Assembly: GCF_004216535.1 (NCBI RefSeq) | Contig: NZ_SGWX01000001.1 | Coordinates: forward strand, 744,001 to 808,000 | DNA from: Xylanimonas ulmi | GTDB taxonomy: Bacteria > Actinomycetota > Actinomycetes > Actinomycetales > Cellulomonadaceae | Direction: 5' to 3' | Length of the DNA stretch: 64,000 nt | In this document: positions 49,372 to 56,652 of the stretch, one piece after another | Numbering within the stretch: position 1 is the stretch's first letter | Layout of the letters: each line of letters starts with the position of its first letter | The notes under the pieces: generated by a model | Database searches by the model: none | The model's input: the letters and a program-made list of their open reading frames with translations, nothing else | Told to the model about the DNA's origin: nothing | Translations under genes and position numbers: made by a program

Positions 49372-49782
49372 ATGTCCACCGTTCCCCTGACGTCGTACTT
49401 CTCGCTGAAGAACGCGACGATGCAGATCGACGCCGACAACTTCGAGGACGCGATCACGAGCGTCAACTTCTCGCCCTCGACGTCCGCCTCGACTGTGCGG
49501 ACGATCAACTCGAACGTGCTGCGCGAGCAGAACACCGCCGAGTGGGGCTGCGAGATCGGCCTGGTCCAGGACCTGGCGCCCGCCGGGCTGCTGCGCTACC
49601 TGCTCGACCACGAGGGCGAGCGCAAGGACGTGAAGTTCGTCCCGGTCGTCGACGGCCCCACGATCGAGGCGAAGCTGATCATCAGCCCGGCCGGGATCGG
49701 CGGGGCGAACGACGGCACACCGGCGACCGGCTCGGTCACCCTGGCCGTGGTCGGCAAGCCGACCTTCGTCGACCCGGCCTGA
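49372..49782 (+). CDS. Major tail (tube) protein-like
   Basis: A 136-residue protein, predicted beta-rich: SYFSLKNATMQIDADNFEDA, ITSVNFSPSTSASTVRTINS, WGCEIGLVQDLAPAGLLRYL and VTLAVVGKPTFVDPA. A small beta-protein directly after the tail terminator and upstream of the tape measure is the expected position of the tail tube subunit. It starts 1 bp after the previous stop. The assignment rests on position and fold impression. Confidence 0.65.
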   Translation: MSTVPLTSYFSLKNATMQIDADNFEDAITSVNFSPSTSASTVRTINSNVLREQNTAEWGCEIGLVQDLAPAGLLRYLLDHEGERKDVKFVPVVDGPTIEAKLIISPAGIGGANDGTPATGSVTLAVVGKPTFVDPA

Positions 49783-49794
49783 GGGGAGTAGGAC

Positions 49795-50223
49795 GTGGCC
49801 GACACCCTGGCCGCGCCCTTCGCCCTGCGTGACGCCCGCCTGATCGTCGGGCCCGGCACGGGCGAGGAGCGCGAGTTCTCCTCGTCCGTGTCACACGTGA
49901 TGTTCGAGCCCCGGGTCGCCTGGGCCCCGGCCGTCGGACTCAACGACGTCGGCGGGAACTACGCCGTCGAGCGCGTCGAGTGGTGGCTCGCGCTGGAGTA
50001 CCCGCAGGACTGGGCCGAGGCCGCCTCCCTGAGCCTGTTCCTGGCCACCCACGCCGGGCAGAAGCGCGAGATGCTGTTCGTGCCCTCACAGCGGTTCGCC
50101 ACCCATCAGGTGCGCACCACGGTCGTTCTGGCCCCGGGGCCGATCGGCGGGGACGCGGGGCCGCTGCTGACCGGGATCGTCGCCATGCCGGTGGTCGGCT
50201 GGCCCGACGTCGAGGAGCGCTGA
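49795..50223 (+). CDS. Tail protein, second tube-like or assembly protein
   Basis: A 142-residue protein from GTG 49795 with a GGGGAG ribosome site. It has beta-strand patterns reminiscent of its upstream neighbour (FALRDARLIVGPGTGEEREF, SVSHVMFEPRVAW, VRTTVVLAPGPIGGDAGP). It could be a second tail-tube-like protein or a tail assembly factor. Its stop shares a base with the next start (TGATG). No decisive motif is visible. Confidence 0.55.
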   Translation: MADTLAAPFALRDARLIVGPGTGEEREFSSSVSHVMFEPRVAWAPAVGLNDVGGNYAVERVEWWLALEYPQDWAEAASLSLFLATHAGQKREMLFVPSQRFATHQVRTTVVLAPGPIGGDAGPLLTGIVAMPVVGWPDVEER

Positions 50224-50735
50224 TGCTCAGCCCGTCGGTGCGAGACGACCGGGCGCTGGCCGCCGTGGTGCTCGCCCTCAAGGCCGCCGACAAGCAGCTC
50301 AAGGCCGACATCAACAAGGCCACCCGCGACACCATGAACCCGGTTTGGCGCACCCTGACGGCCGCCAACGCCCGCAGGCCGCTCGACCAGGCCGTGCTGC
50401 TCAAGGGCGTGCGCATCGCCGCCGGGAATCCGCCAGCGGCCGTCGCGGCCACGTCCAAGCGCCTGCTCGGTGGGCACGGGCAGGTCCCCGCCGAGTGGTG
50501 GGCCGCGGTCGAGTTCGGCGTCACCGCCGACCACCGCCAGACCTACTCGCGGCGCGGGCGGCGCGGATCCCACCAGGTCACCCGCAACGTCACTGCGAAC
50601 CTGCCACCGCGCTACCGCACCGGGCGGGTGCTGTACCCCGCGTTCGCCGAGCTCAGCCCGCGCATGGGGTCCCTGTGGGCGCAGATCGTCGTCAAGAAGT
50701 ACGCCGAGGCCATCGAGGCCGGCGGGAGGGAGTAG
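50223..50735 (+). CDS. Hypothetical tail-module protein
   Basis: A 170-residue basic protein from ATG 50223. The N-terminal helix (DRALAAVVLALKAADKQLKA) is followed by a basic central loop (QTYSRRGRRGSHQVTRN) and a C-terminal SLWAQIVVKKYAEAIEAGG. It sits where tail assembly chaperones or HK97 gp10-like proteins are usually encoded, just before the tape measure. No slippery frameshift motif for a G/GT chaperone pair was recognised. Confidence 0.55.
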   Translation: MLSPSVRDDRALAAVVLALKAADKQLKADINKATRDTMNPVWRTLTAANARRPLDQAVLLKGVRIAAGNPPAAVAATSKRLLGGHGQVPAEWWAAVEFGVTADHRQTYSRRGRRGSHQVTRNVTANLPPRYRTGRVLYPAFAELSPRMGSLWAQIVVKKYAEAIEAGGRE

Positions 50736-50738
50736 GCC

Positions 50739-52736
50739 ATGGCCGGCGGCTTCAAGATGCAGTTCGTCGCGGACGTCGCGCCGTTCCTGCGCGGCACCAA
50801 GGACGTCGAGGGCGCCCTCGGGGACGTCGCAGGGGCGCTGGACGACCTGGCAAGGGACGCGACCAAGTCCGGGGGCAAGGCCGCCGACGCGATGGACCAA
50901 GTCGGCGAAGCCGCCGACACCGCGGCCCGCGACGTCGACCGGGCGTCCGACACCGCGTCCGACTCCCTCAAGGGCATCGGGGACGGGGCGAAGTCCGCCG
51001 CCAAGGAGGTCGACGCCCAGACCGACAAGGCCGCCGACTCGGTCGAGGAGATCGGCGACAGCGCCAAGCGCACCCGCAAGGTCGTCGACACCGAGACCGA
51101 CCAGATGGGCAAGTCGTTCAAGGACGTCTTCGACGACGCGAAGACCGCCGGGCGCACATCGCTCAAGTCCCTCGCCGACGACGTCAAGGACGGCGCCAAG
51201 GACGTCTCGGAGGGCACCGAGACGATGAAGGAGAACGCGGCCTCCAACGTCAAGGAGATGGCCGCCTCCTTCCAGGACGCCGGGTCCGTGGTCGACGGAG
51301 CCGCGGGGTTCGCCGCCGAGGCCCTGGAGGGCTTCGGAACCGCGGGCGTCGTGGCCGGCGCCGGACTGGCCATCGGCCTGAACGTCGCCTACAACAAGCT
51401 CCAGGAGCTCGCGGACAAGGCGAACGAGTTCAAGGAGAACGTCGGCGAGCTCGGCAAGGCGATCGCGCACGGGGAGTACGACCCCGCCGAGGCGTTCGAC
51501 GAGTGGGCCACCCAGCTGCAGGACGCCAAGTCCTGGTTCGAGCTGTGGCAGGACGAGGCCGTCAACAACATCGAGCACGTGCGCGACGCGGCGAAGAAGG
51601 CCGGGCAGGACCTCGGGGACATGGTCGCCCCGCTCGTGTCCGGCGACGTCGAGGAGGCCAAGGCCAACCTCGCCGACCTGCGCAAGGAGCAGGAGCGCCT
51701 GACCCAGGTCATCGCCGACTCGATCGAGGTCAACGCCGACGGGTACGAGGTCGCCACCGACGCCACCAAGGCCGCCGAGAGCCAGCGCGACGGCGTCGAG
51801 GACCTCATCGACGTCTACGAGGACGAGATCAAGACGCTGGAGGCCGCCCACGAGCAGGCCGTCCTGTACAAGATGGCCACCGAGGACCTCACCGAGGCCG
51901 AGGCCGAGCTCGCCCTGAAGATCGACGACGTCAACCGCGCCCGAGACGAGCGCGTCGACGCCAACCGGTCGGCGGTCCAGGCCGAGTGGGACATGGAGGA
52001 CGCCGTCAAGGCGACCACCGACGCGATCGCCGAGGGCGTCACCAAGGGCCGCGACGCGGAGAAGACCCTGTTCGACCAGGCCGGGAAGGCCCGAGATCTC
52101 GCCGCCGCGCAAGAGGACCTGTCCGGGGACACCGACGACTACAACAAGGTCATCGACGCGCAGAAGCGCAAGTTCATCGAGAACGCCACACAGATGGGCT
52201 ACACCCAGCAGGAGGCCGAACTCCTGGCCCAGAAGTACGGGCTGATCCAGAAGGTCGTCGACACCCAGGTCAACGCCCACACCGCCGAGGCCAAGGCCGC
52301 GATCGACGACGTCAAGAGCCGCCTGGACTCCCTGCCCCTGGCGAAGTACATCACCGTCGGAGTGCTCGACAACCAGGGCAGCGCCGCGGCCACCTACTCA
52401 GCCAGCGGCGGCATGGGCGGCGGCACCGCGACCAAGCGCGGCAAGGCGACCGGAGGCATCATCCCCGGGCAGCCCTCCACGATGGACAACACCTACACGC
52501 CCACCGCCTCAGGTGAGTTCGTCGTCAACGCCCCGGCCACCGCCAAGCACCGTGAGCTGCTGGAGGCCATCAACCAGGGCCGCCAGGTCCGAGCACCCCA
52601 GGCCGCCTCGCCCGTCACCGTCCAGGCCCTCAGCGACGCCCAGATCAGCGCGCTCGTCACCGGCATCGCGAGGGTGGTCAAGGCCAACTCTGACGCCGTC
52701 GTCGCTGCCCGGATCGAGTCGCTGCTGCAGGGGTGA
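50739..52736 (+). CDS. Tape measure protein (short)
   Basis: A 665-residue protein, small for a siphovirus tape measure. It is almost entirely Ala/Asp/Lys-rich helix with repeating heptads (DAMDQVGEAADTAARDVDRA, KDVSEGTETMKENAASNVKE). One hydrophobic segment sits at about residues 198-222 (GTAGVVAGAGLAIGLNVAYN). The C-terminal end is Gly/Thr-rich (SGGMGGGTATKRGKATGG). If tail length follows tape measure length, the tail would be short. It is the last structural gene; no tail-tip genes follow. Confidence 0.85.
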   Translation: MAGGFKMQFVADVAPFLRGTKDVEGALGDVAGALDDLARDATKSGGKAADAMDQVGEAADTAARDVDRASDTASDSLKGIGDGAKSAAKEVDAQTDKAADSVEEIGDSAKRTRKVVDTETDQMGKSFKDVFDDAKTAGRTSLKSLADDVKDGAKDVSEGTETMKENAASNVKEMAASFQDAGSVVDGAAGFAAEALEGFGTAGVVAGAGLAIGLNVAYNKLQELADKANEFKENVGELGKAIAHGEYDPAEAFDEWATQLQDAKSWFELWQDEAVNNIEHVRDAAKKAGQDLGDMVAPLVSGDVEEAKANLADLRKEQERLTQVIADSIEVNADGYEVATDATKAAESQRDGVEDLIDVYEDEIKTLEAAHEQAVLYKMATEDLTEAEAELALKIDDVNRARDERVDANRSAVQAEWDMEDAVKATTDAIAEGVTKGRDAEKTLFDQAGKARDLAAAQEDLSGDTDDYNKVIDAQKRKFIENATQMGYTQQEAELLAQKYGLIQKVVDTQVNAHTAEAKAAIDDVKSRLDSLPLAKYITVGVLDNQGSAAATYSASGGMGGGTATKRGKATGGIIPGQPSTMDNTYTPTASGEFVVNAPATAKHRELLEAINQGRQVRAPQAASPVTVQALSDAQISALVTGIARVVKANSDAVVAARIESLLQG

Positions 52737-52758
52737 GCGCGCGCGGCCGGGGGAGGCG

Positions 52759-52965
52759 CTACGCGTCGGGCAGCGACTCCCACCACTCGATCAGGTCGGC
52801 GACCCGGATCGAGTACTTGTACCCCGCATACTTCGCGCGCAAGGGTGGCGGGAAAGAGACGGGGCTCGTCGTATGGATGGCGCGCTTGATCGTTTCGGGC
52901 GACATGTCGACCAGGCGGGCGGCCTCGCGGACGCCCACGGCGATGCGGTCCTCGGGGAGCAGCAT
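52759..52965 (-). CDS. Small HTH protein near the right end
   Basis: A 68-residue protein from ATG 52965 (MLLPEDRIAVGVREAARLVD). VREAARLVDMSPETIKRAIH is a MerR/excisionase-type HTH, followed by a wing (AKYAGYKYSIRVADLIEWWE). It is transcribed against the structural genes and converges on the tape measure gene 22 bp away. An upstream open extension to 53148 overlaps the divergent gene and is rejected. A regulator or recombination accessory is likely. Confidence 0.65.
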   Translation of the reverse strand: MLLPEDRIAVGVREAARLVDMSPETIKRAIHTTSPVSFPPPLRAKYAGYKYSIRVADLIEWWESLPDA

Positions 52966-53019
52966 GGCGGAACGGTAGCGTTGACCGCCGATGCCGGAGG
53001 CTCGTGGGAGGCTCTGGGC

Positions 53020-53259
53020 ATGACGACCGCGGCTGACATCGACCTGCTCATCGCCAACCTGGCCGACGACGGCTTCACGGTCGACGCACTGATCACCAGA
53101 TACCGCGGCCAGTTCCCGGACCGGCCCGCCGCGGTTGTCGACGGCCATCGTGTCTCCCTCAACGCGCGGCGCCCGATCACGGAGCAGGCGGAAGCGCTGC
53201 GGATGGCGCGGGCTCTTGGGCCGACCGAAGGTCCGGTCGCGATCACGCCGGGCGAGTGA
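53020..53259 (+). CDS. Hypothetical protein near the right end
   Basis: A 79-residue protein from ATG 53020 (MTTAADIDLLIANLADDGFT). It includes VDALITRYRGQFPDRPAAVV and RRPITEQAEALRMARALGP, mostly helical. No family is recognised. It is divergent from the minus-strand HTH gene and overlaps the next HTH gene by 4 bp (GTGA), suggesting a joint role such as a small regulatory pair. Confidence 0.5.
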   Translation: MTTAADIDLLIANLADDGFTVDALITRYRGQFPDRPAAVVDGHRVSLNARRPITEQAEALRMARALGPTEGPVAITPGE

Positions 53260-53546
53260 CCGTGAGCGAGATCATGACCGTCGCCGAGGTCGCTGAGTAC
53301 CTCAAGACCTCTCCCGACACCGTGCGCAGCCTCGCTGCTCGCGGCGAACTCCGAGGGTTCCGCCTCGCCGCGCGAGGTGCGTGGCGCTTCGATCGCGAGG
53401 ACGTCGACGCCTTCGTCGAGTTCCGCAAGTCGATGCAGGCGGGCCCACGGACCGGAGCCGGATCCAGAGGGGTCGGGCCGTTCGGGCAGACATCTCGGTC
53501 CGCGGCGATCGCAGCCGGTAAGCGGATCCGGGACTTCAGGGGCTGA
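53256..53546 (+). CDS. Excisionase-family HTH protein
   Basis: A 96-residue protein. IMTVAEVAEYLKTSPDTVRS and FRLAARGAWRFDREDVDAFV give the complete MerR-like helix-turn-helix and wing of excisionase (xisA/helix_turn_helix_17) proteins. The C-terminal tail is Gly/Arg-rich. GTG 53256 overlaps the previous stop. It is the coding gene closest to attR, so in the excised circle it would lie beside attP opposite the integrase, a good position for a recombination directionality factor. Confidence 0.78.
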   Translation: MTVSEIMTVAEVAEYLKTSPDTVRSLAARGELRGFRLAARGAWRFDREDVDAFVEFRKSMQAGPRTGAGSRGVGPFGQTSRSAAIAAGKRIRDFRG

Positions 53547-53568
53547 GCCAGTCCGCAGCAGGTCTATC

Positions 53569-53593
53569 GGGTACACATCGGGTACACATGACA
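53569..53593 (+). repeat. Right copy of the 25-bp repeat with two GGGTACACA units
   Basis: GGGTACACA at 53569-53577 and 53580-53588 followed by TGACA; it differs from the left copy (37241-37265) at one base. It lies 111 bp from the attR core. In the circular form the two copies flank the attP core in the same orientation, as expected for integrase arm sites. Confidence 0.8.
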
Positions 53594-53702
53594 CTCCGTG
53601 TGGCCCGTCCGTGGCCCGACGCGCTCAGAAGGCAAACGGCCAGGTCGGACGGCATTTCCGGAACTACTCGGAACCCGTCGGACCTGGCCGTTTCACCAAC
53701 TC

Positions 53703-55127
53703 CTAGATGTCGTAGTACAGCTCGAACTCCTTGGGGGTCGGCTGCAGCTGCACCGGCTCGACCTCGTTCTTGCGCTTGTACTCGATCCAGGTCGCGATGA
53801 GGTCCTCGGTGAACACGTCGCCGTGCGTGAGGAACTCGTGGTCGCGCTCAAGGTTGTCGAGGACGGCGGCGAGCGAGCCCGGCACCTGAGCGATCTGCGC
53901 GTGCTCCTCGGGCGGCAGCTCGTACAGGTCCTTGTCGATCGGCGCGGCCGGCTCGATGCGGTTCTTGATGCCGTCGATGCCGGCCATGAGCTGGGCGGCG
54001 AAGGCGAGGTACGGGTTGGCCGACGGGTCCGGAACGCGGAACTCGACGCGCTTGGCCTTGGGCGAGCTGCCCGTGATCGGGATGCGGATGCACGCCGAGC
54101 GGTTGCGGGCCGAGTAGACCAGGTTGACCGGGGCCTCGTAGCCCGGCACAAGGCGGCGGTAGGAGTTGACCGACGGGTTGGTGAACGCCAGCAGCGACGG
54201 GGCGTGCTTGAGCAGACCGCCGATGTACCAGCGGGCCATGTCCGACAGGCCGCCGTAGCCCTTCTCGTCGTAGAACAGCGGGTCGCCGTTCTGCCACAGC
54301 GACTGGTGGGAGTGCATGCCCGAGCCGTTGTCGCCGTACAGCGGCTTCGGCATGAACGTGACCGTCTTGCCCGCCTGGTAGGCGACATTGCGGATGACGT
54401 ACTTGAACTTCATCAGGTCGTCGGCCGCGTGCAGCAGCGTGTTGAAGCGGTAGTTGATCTCCTGCTGGCCGGCGGTGCCCACCTCGTGGTGCGCGCGCTC
54501 GACGTCGAGCCCGACCTGGGCGAGCACGTCGCACATGTCGTCACGCAGGTCGGCGAACTTGTCCGACGGCGAGACGGGGAAGTAGCCGCCCTTGACGCGG
54601 GTCTTGTACCCGAGGTTGCCGCCCTCCTCCTCGCGCCCCGTGTTCCACGCCGCCTCGACCGAGTCGATCGCGTAGAACGAGCCCTGCATGGAGGTCTGGT
54701 ACTGGACCGAGTCGAACAGGTAGAACTCGGCCTCGGGGGCGAAGAACGCGGTGTCGGCGATGCCGGTCGAGGCGAGGTAGGCCTCGGCCTTGGCGGCGAT
54801 GGTGCGCGGGTCGCGCGAGTAGGCCTCGTCGGTGAACGGGTCGACGATCGAGAAGTTCATGACCAGCGTCTTGCGCTTGCGGAACGGGTCGATGAAGGCC
54901 GTCTTGACGTCCGGGACGAGCTTCATGTCCGACTCGTGGATCGCCTGGAAGCCGCGGATCGACGAGCCGTCGAACATCAGGCCCTCGGTGAAGGAGTCCT
55001 CGCTGAACTGGGAGGTGGGGATGTTGAAGTGCTGCCACACCCCGGGCAGGTCGACGAACCGGACATCGATGAACTCCACCCCTTCGTTGCGGGTGAAGGC
55101 GATGGCCTCCTCGGCGTTGTTAAACAT
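53703..55127 (-). CDS. glnA: Glutamine synthetase type I (GlnA1), 3' end rebuilt by integration
   Basis: A 474-residue type I-beta glutamine synthetase. Conserved blocks are [10 protein letters not shown], the metal site [24 protein letters not shown], the NRSACIRIP glutamate site, and the adenylylation loop [10 protein letters not shown] with Tyr402, the target of GlnE. It makes glutamine from glutamate, ammonia and ATP. The last codons and TAG overlap the attR core, so the stop codon comes from the inserted element while the protein is unchanged. A GlnR-type box lies upstream at 55212-55249. The start is ATG 55127. Confidence 0.97.
   Translation of the reverse strand: MFNNAEEAIAFTRNEGVEFIDVRFVDLPGVWQHFNIPTSQFSEDSFTEGLMFDGSSIRGFQAIHESDMKLVPDVKTAFIDPFRKRKTLVMNFSIVDPFTDEAYSRDPRTIAAKAEAYLASTGIADTAFFAPEAEFYLFDSVQYQTSMQGSFYAIDSVEAAWNTGREEEGGNLGYKTRVKGGYFPVSPSDKFADLRDDMCDVLAQVGLDVERAHHEVGTAGQQEINYRFNTLLHAADDLMKFKYVIRNVAYQAGKTVTFMPKPLYGDNGSGMHSHQSLWQNGDPLFYDEKGYGGLSDMARWYIGGLLKHAPSLLAFTNPSVNSYRRLVPGYEAPVNLVYSARNRSACIRIPITGSSPKAKRVEFRVPDPSANPYLAFAAQLMAGIDGIKNRIEPAAPIDKDLYELPPEEHAQIAQVPGSLAAVLDNLERDHEFLTHGDVFTEDLIATWIEYKRKNEVEPVQLQPTPKEFELYYDI
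53705..53718. other. attR core within the 3' end of glnA
   Basis: AGATGTCGTAGTAC, identical to 37189-37202. It covers the last four sense codons of glnA and the first base of its stop. It marks the right end of the integrated element. Confidence 0.9.
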
Positions 55128-55211
55128 CCATGCTCCTTAGAAGAGGGTGCGCCGTCCTGTGCTGGTCAACGGCCTGCGTCACTCGGCTGGCCACGAACGT
55201 AGGACGTCGCC

Positions 55212-55249
55212 GTTACTCTCGCATGCCACCCATGTTTCGGGCGTGTAAC
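55212..55249 (-). promoter_or_regulatory. GlnR-type nitrogen-control box upstream of glnA
   Basis: Reading the minus strand: GTTAC-N6-GAAAC-N6-GGCAT-N6-GTAAC. Three of four half-sites fit the actinobacterial GlnR pattern (gTnAC-n6-GaAAc tandem) with exact 6-bp spacing. The box ends 84 bp upstream of the glnA start. GlnR would activate glnA under nitrogen limitation. Confidence 0.7.
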
Positions 55250-55383
55250 CGAAGCCGTGTGCGCTCGCCCACTGAGATTTCCTGCCCTGGTCACAGGGCT
55301 GGTGCGGCGCATGTCACAGCCGAGGACCCCGCCGTCGTGCGCGAGGGGGCCGGCCGAGGCGCTCGGACGCCTAGCCTGGAGGC

Positions 55384-55836
55384 GTGGCGTCACGAGAAGA
55401 CATCGGTTCCTGGCTTGAGGGCGGCGCGACCGCCGCCGGCGGCGCGAAGCGCCTCGGGCTGCCCGAGTCGGGCCGCGGGTCGATGGCGCCGCTGGGGCGG
55501 CGCGTCGTCGCGCTGTGCCTCGACTGGGCGATCTCCTGGGGGATCTCGACGCTGTTCGCGCCGGGCAACACCTGGGCGCCGCTCGTCGCGCTCGCCGTCA
55601 TGAACATCGTGCTGGTGGGCTCGGTCGGGTCGACCATCGGCCACCGGCTGCTCGGTGTGCAGGTGCGCGTGCTCGCCGCGCCGGGCGAGGGCGTCGCCGC
55701 GGGGGCGTTCGTCGGCTTCTGGCGCTCCGCGGTGCGCACCGTGCTGCTGTGCCTGGTGATCCCCGCGGTCGTGTGGGACGGCGACGGTCGCGGCCTGCAC
55801 GACAAGGCGGCCGGGACCGTGATCACCCGCCGCTAG
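55384..55836 (+). CDS. RDD family membrane protein
   Basis: A 150-residue protein. GTG 55384; the RDD domain begins at GRRVVALCLDWAISWGISTL (about residues 38-58), continues with LVALAVMNIVLVGSVGSTIG and GHRLLGVQVRVL, and ends with a third helix (TVLLCLVIPAVVWDGDGRGL) and HDKAAGTVITRR. Three membrane helices are present. RDD proteins are membrane proteins of mostly unknown role, some linked to ion exchange. It is divergent from glnA and next to the DUF4191 gene, the arrangement also found in mycobacteria. Confidence 0.9.
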   Translation: MASREDIGSWLEGGATAAGGAKRLGLPESGRGSMAPLGRRVVALCLDWAISWGISTLFAPGNTWAPLVALAVMNIVLVGSVGSTIGHRLLGVQVRVLAAPGEGVAAGAFVGFWRSAVRTVLLCLVIPAVVWDGDGRGLHDKAAGTVITRR

Positions 55837-55861
55837 GGCGTCCGCGAGGCGCCGAGCCCGA

Positions 55862-55899
55862 GGCTCAGCGCCTCGCGGCTCAGCGCTCAAGGCTCAGCG
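55862..55899. repeat. Three copies of GGCTCAGCG
   Basis: GGCTCAGCG at 55862-55870, 55877-55885 and 55891-55899 between the convergent RDD and DUF4191 genes. The last copy includes the DUF4191 stop. The short direct repeats resemble a slippage product, like the one at 1392-1425. Confidence 0.6.
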
Positions 55900-56616
55900 A
55901 CCGCGCATGCCCTTGCGGTCCGGCCGCGCCTTGAACGGGTCGACGCCCTTGGGCACCGGAAGGCGCTGCCCGCCGAGCGCCTTGAGGCGCTTGCCCACCT
56001 CGGCCGTCTCGGGGCGGGTGAGCTTGGGCTTGAGCTTCGTGACGGCGCGGGCGAGCTTGGTGAGCTGGACCTGTCCGTCCTCCTCGCCCATCTGGATGAG
56101 CGTGATCGGCACGTTCGGCAGCACGCGGGCCACACGCCGGCGCTCGTCCTCAAGCATGCGGCCCACGCGGTGGGCCGGGCCCTCCGAGACCAGGACGACG
56201 CCGGGACGCCCGACGCCGCGGAACACGAAGTCCTGCGTGCGCGCGTTGACGGCCACGGGCTCGTCCTCGAACGTCCACCCGCCGCGCACGGTCCCGAGGG
56301 CGGCGCGAGCGGCACCCGGCTGGCCGGAGATCTGGGTGTAGGCGGCTCGCTCGGCGCGGCGCGTGAGCATGTACATCGTGGCCAGCAGCGCGAACGGCAG
56401 CGCGACGATGGTGACGTAGACCGGGTGGTCGATGAGCAGCCCGATGACCAGGCCCAGCAGCACCACGCCGACGAAGACGCCGAGCAGCAGCCACGTCACC
56501 GACGGGTCCTGGCGGCGCGTCATCTGGTACGCGGCCCAGACCTGGTGGTACCAGCGCTGCTTCTTCGGCTTCTTGGTCTTGGGGGTGGCGTCCGAGGACG
56601 CGTTCGAGCGGGCCAT
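55894..56616 (-). CDS. DUF4191 domain-containing membrane protein
   Basis: A 240-residue protein matching the DUF4191 family (Rv2219-like). The basic N-terminus (PKTKKPKKQRWYHQVWAAYQ) is followed by two adjacent membrane helices (about residues 42-85, WLLLGVFVGVVLLGLVIGLL and VYVTIVALPFALLATMYML). A cytoplasmic domain has GTVRGGWTFEDEPVAVNART and DFVFRGVGRPGVVLVSEGPA; the tail is basic. The function is unknown. It lies directly downstream of lipA on the same strand (36-bp gap), a conserved actinobacterial neighbourhood. Confidence 0.9.
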   Translation of the reverse strand: MARSNASSDATPKTKKPKKQRWYHQVWAAYQMTRRQDPSVTWLLLGVFVGVVLLGLVIGLLIDHPVYVTIVALPFALLATMYMLTRRAERAAYTQISGQPGAARAALGTVRGGWTFEDEPVAVNARTQDFVFRGVGRPGVVLVSEGPAHRVGRMLEDERRRVARVLPNVPITLIQMGEEDGQVQLTKLARAVTKLKPKLTRPETAEVGKRLKALGGQRLPVPKGVDPFKARPDRKGMRGR

Positions 56617-56652
56617 GGGTCCAGATCCTAGCGGCGTTGCGGGTGTCGGGGA

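Larger units (their letters stand above)
37189..53718. mobile_element. Integrated phage-like element (compact prophage or satellite), about 16.5 kb
   Basis: The limits are the 14-bp direct repeats; core-to-core distance is 16,516 bp. The left end holds integrase and repressor on the minus strand. Rightward come Xis-like HTH, small early proteins, AAA ATPase, HNH, TerL, portal, protease-capsid, connectors, tail-tube-like proteins and tape measure, then three small genes including two HTH proteins near attR. All main frames are intact. No tail-tip, fibre, holin or endolysin gene is seen: the tape measure gene is followed after 22 bp by a minus-strand HTH gene. It may be a minimal temperate phage, a decayed prophage, or a capsid-encoding satellite using a helper. 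Confidence 0.93.

Noticed and set aside
50345-52516. 723-codon plus-strand frame across the tape measure gene
   Set aside because: Alternate frame of the tape measure; Arg/Gly runs result from the GCC/GAC-rich heptad codons of the real gene.
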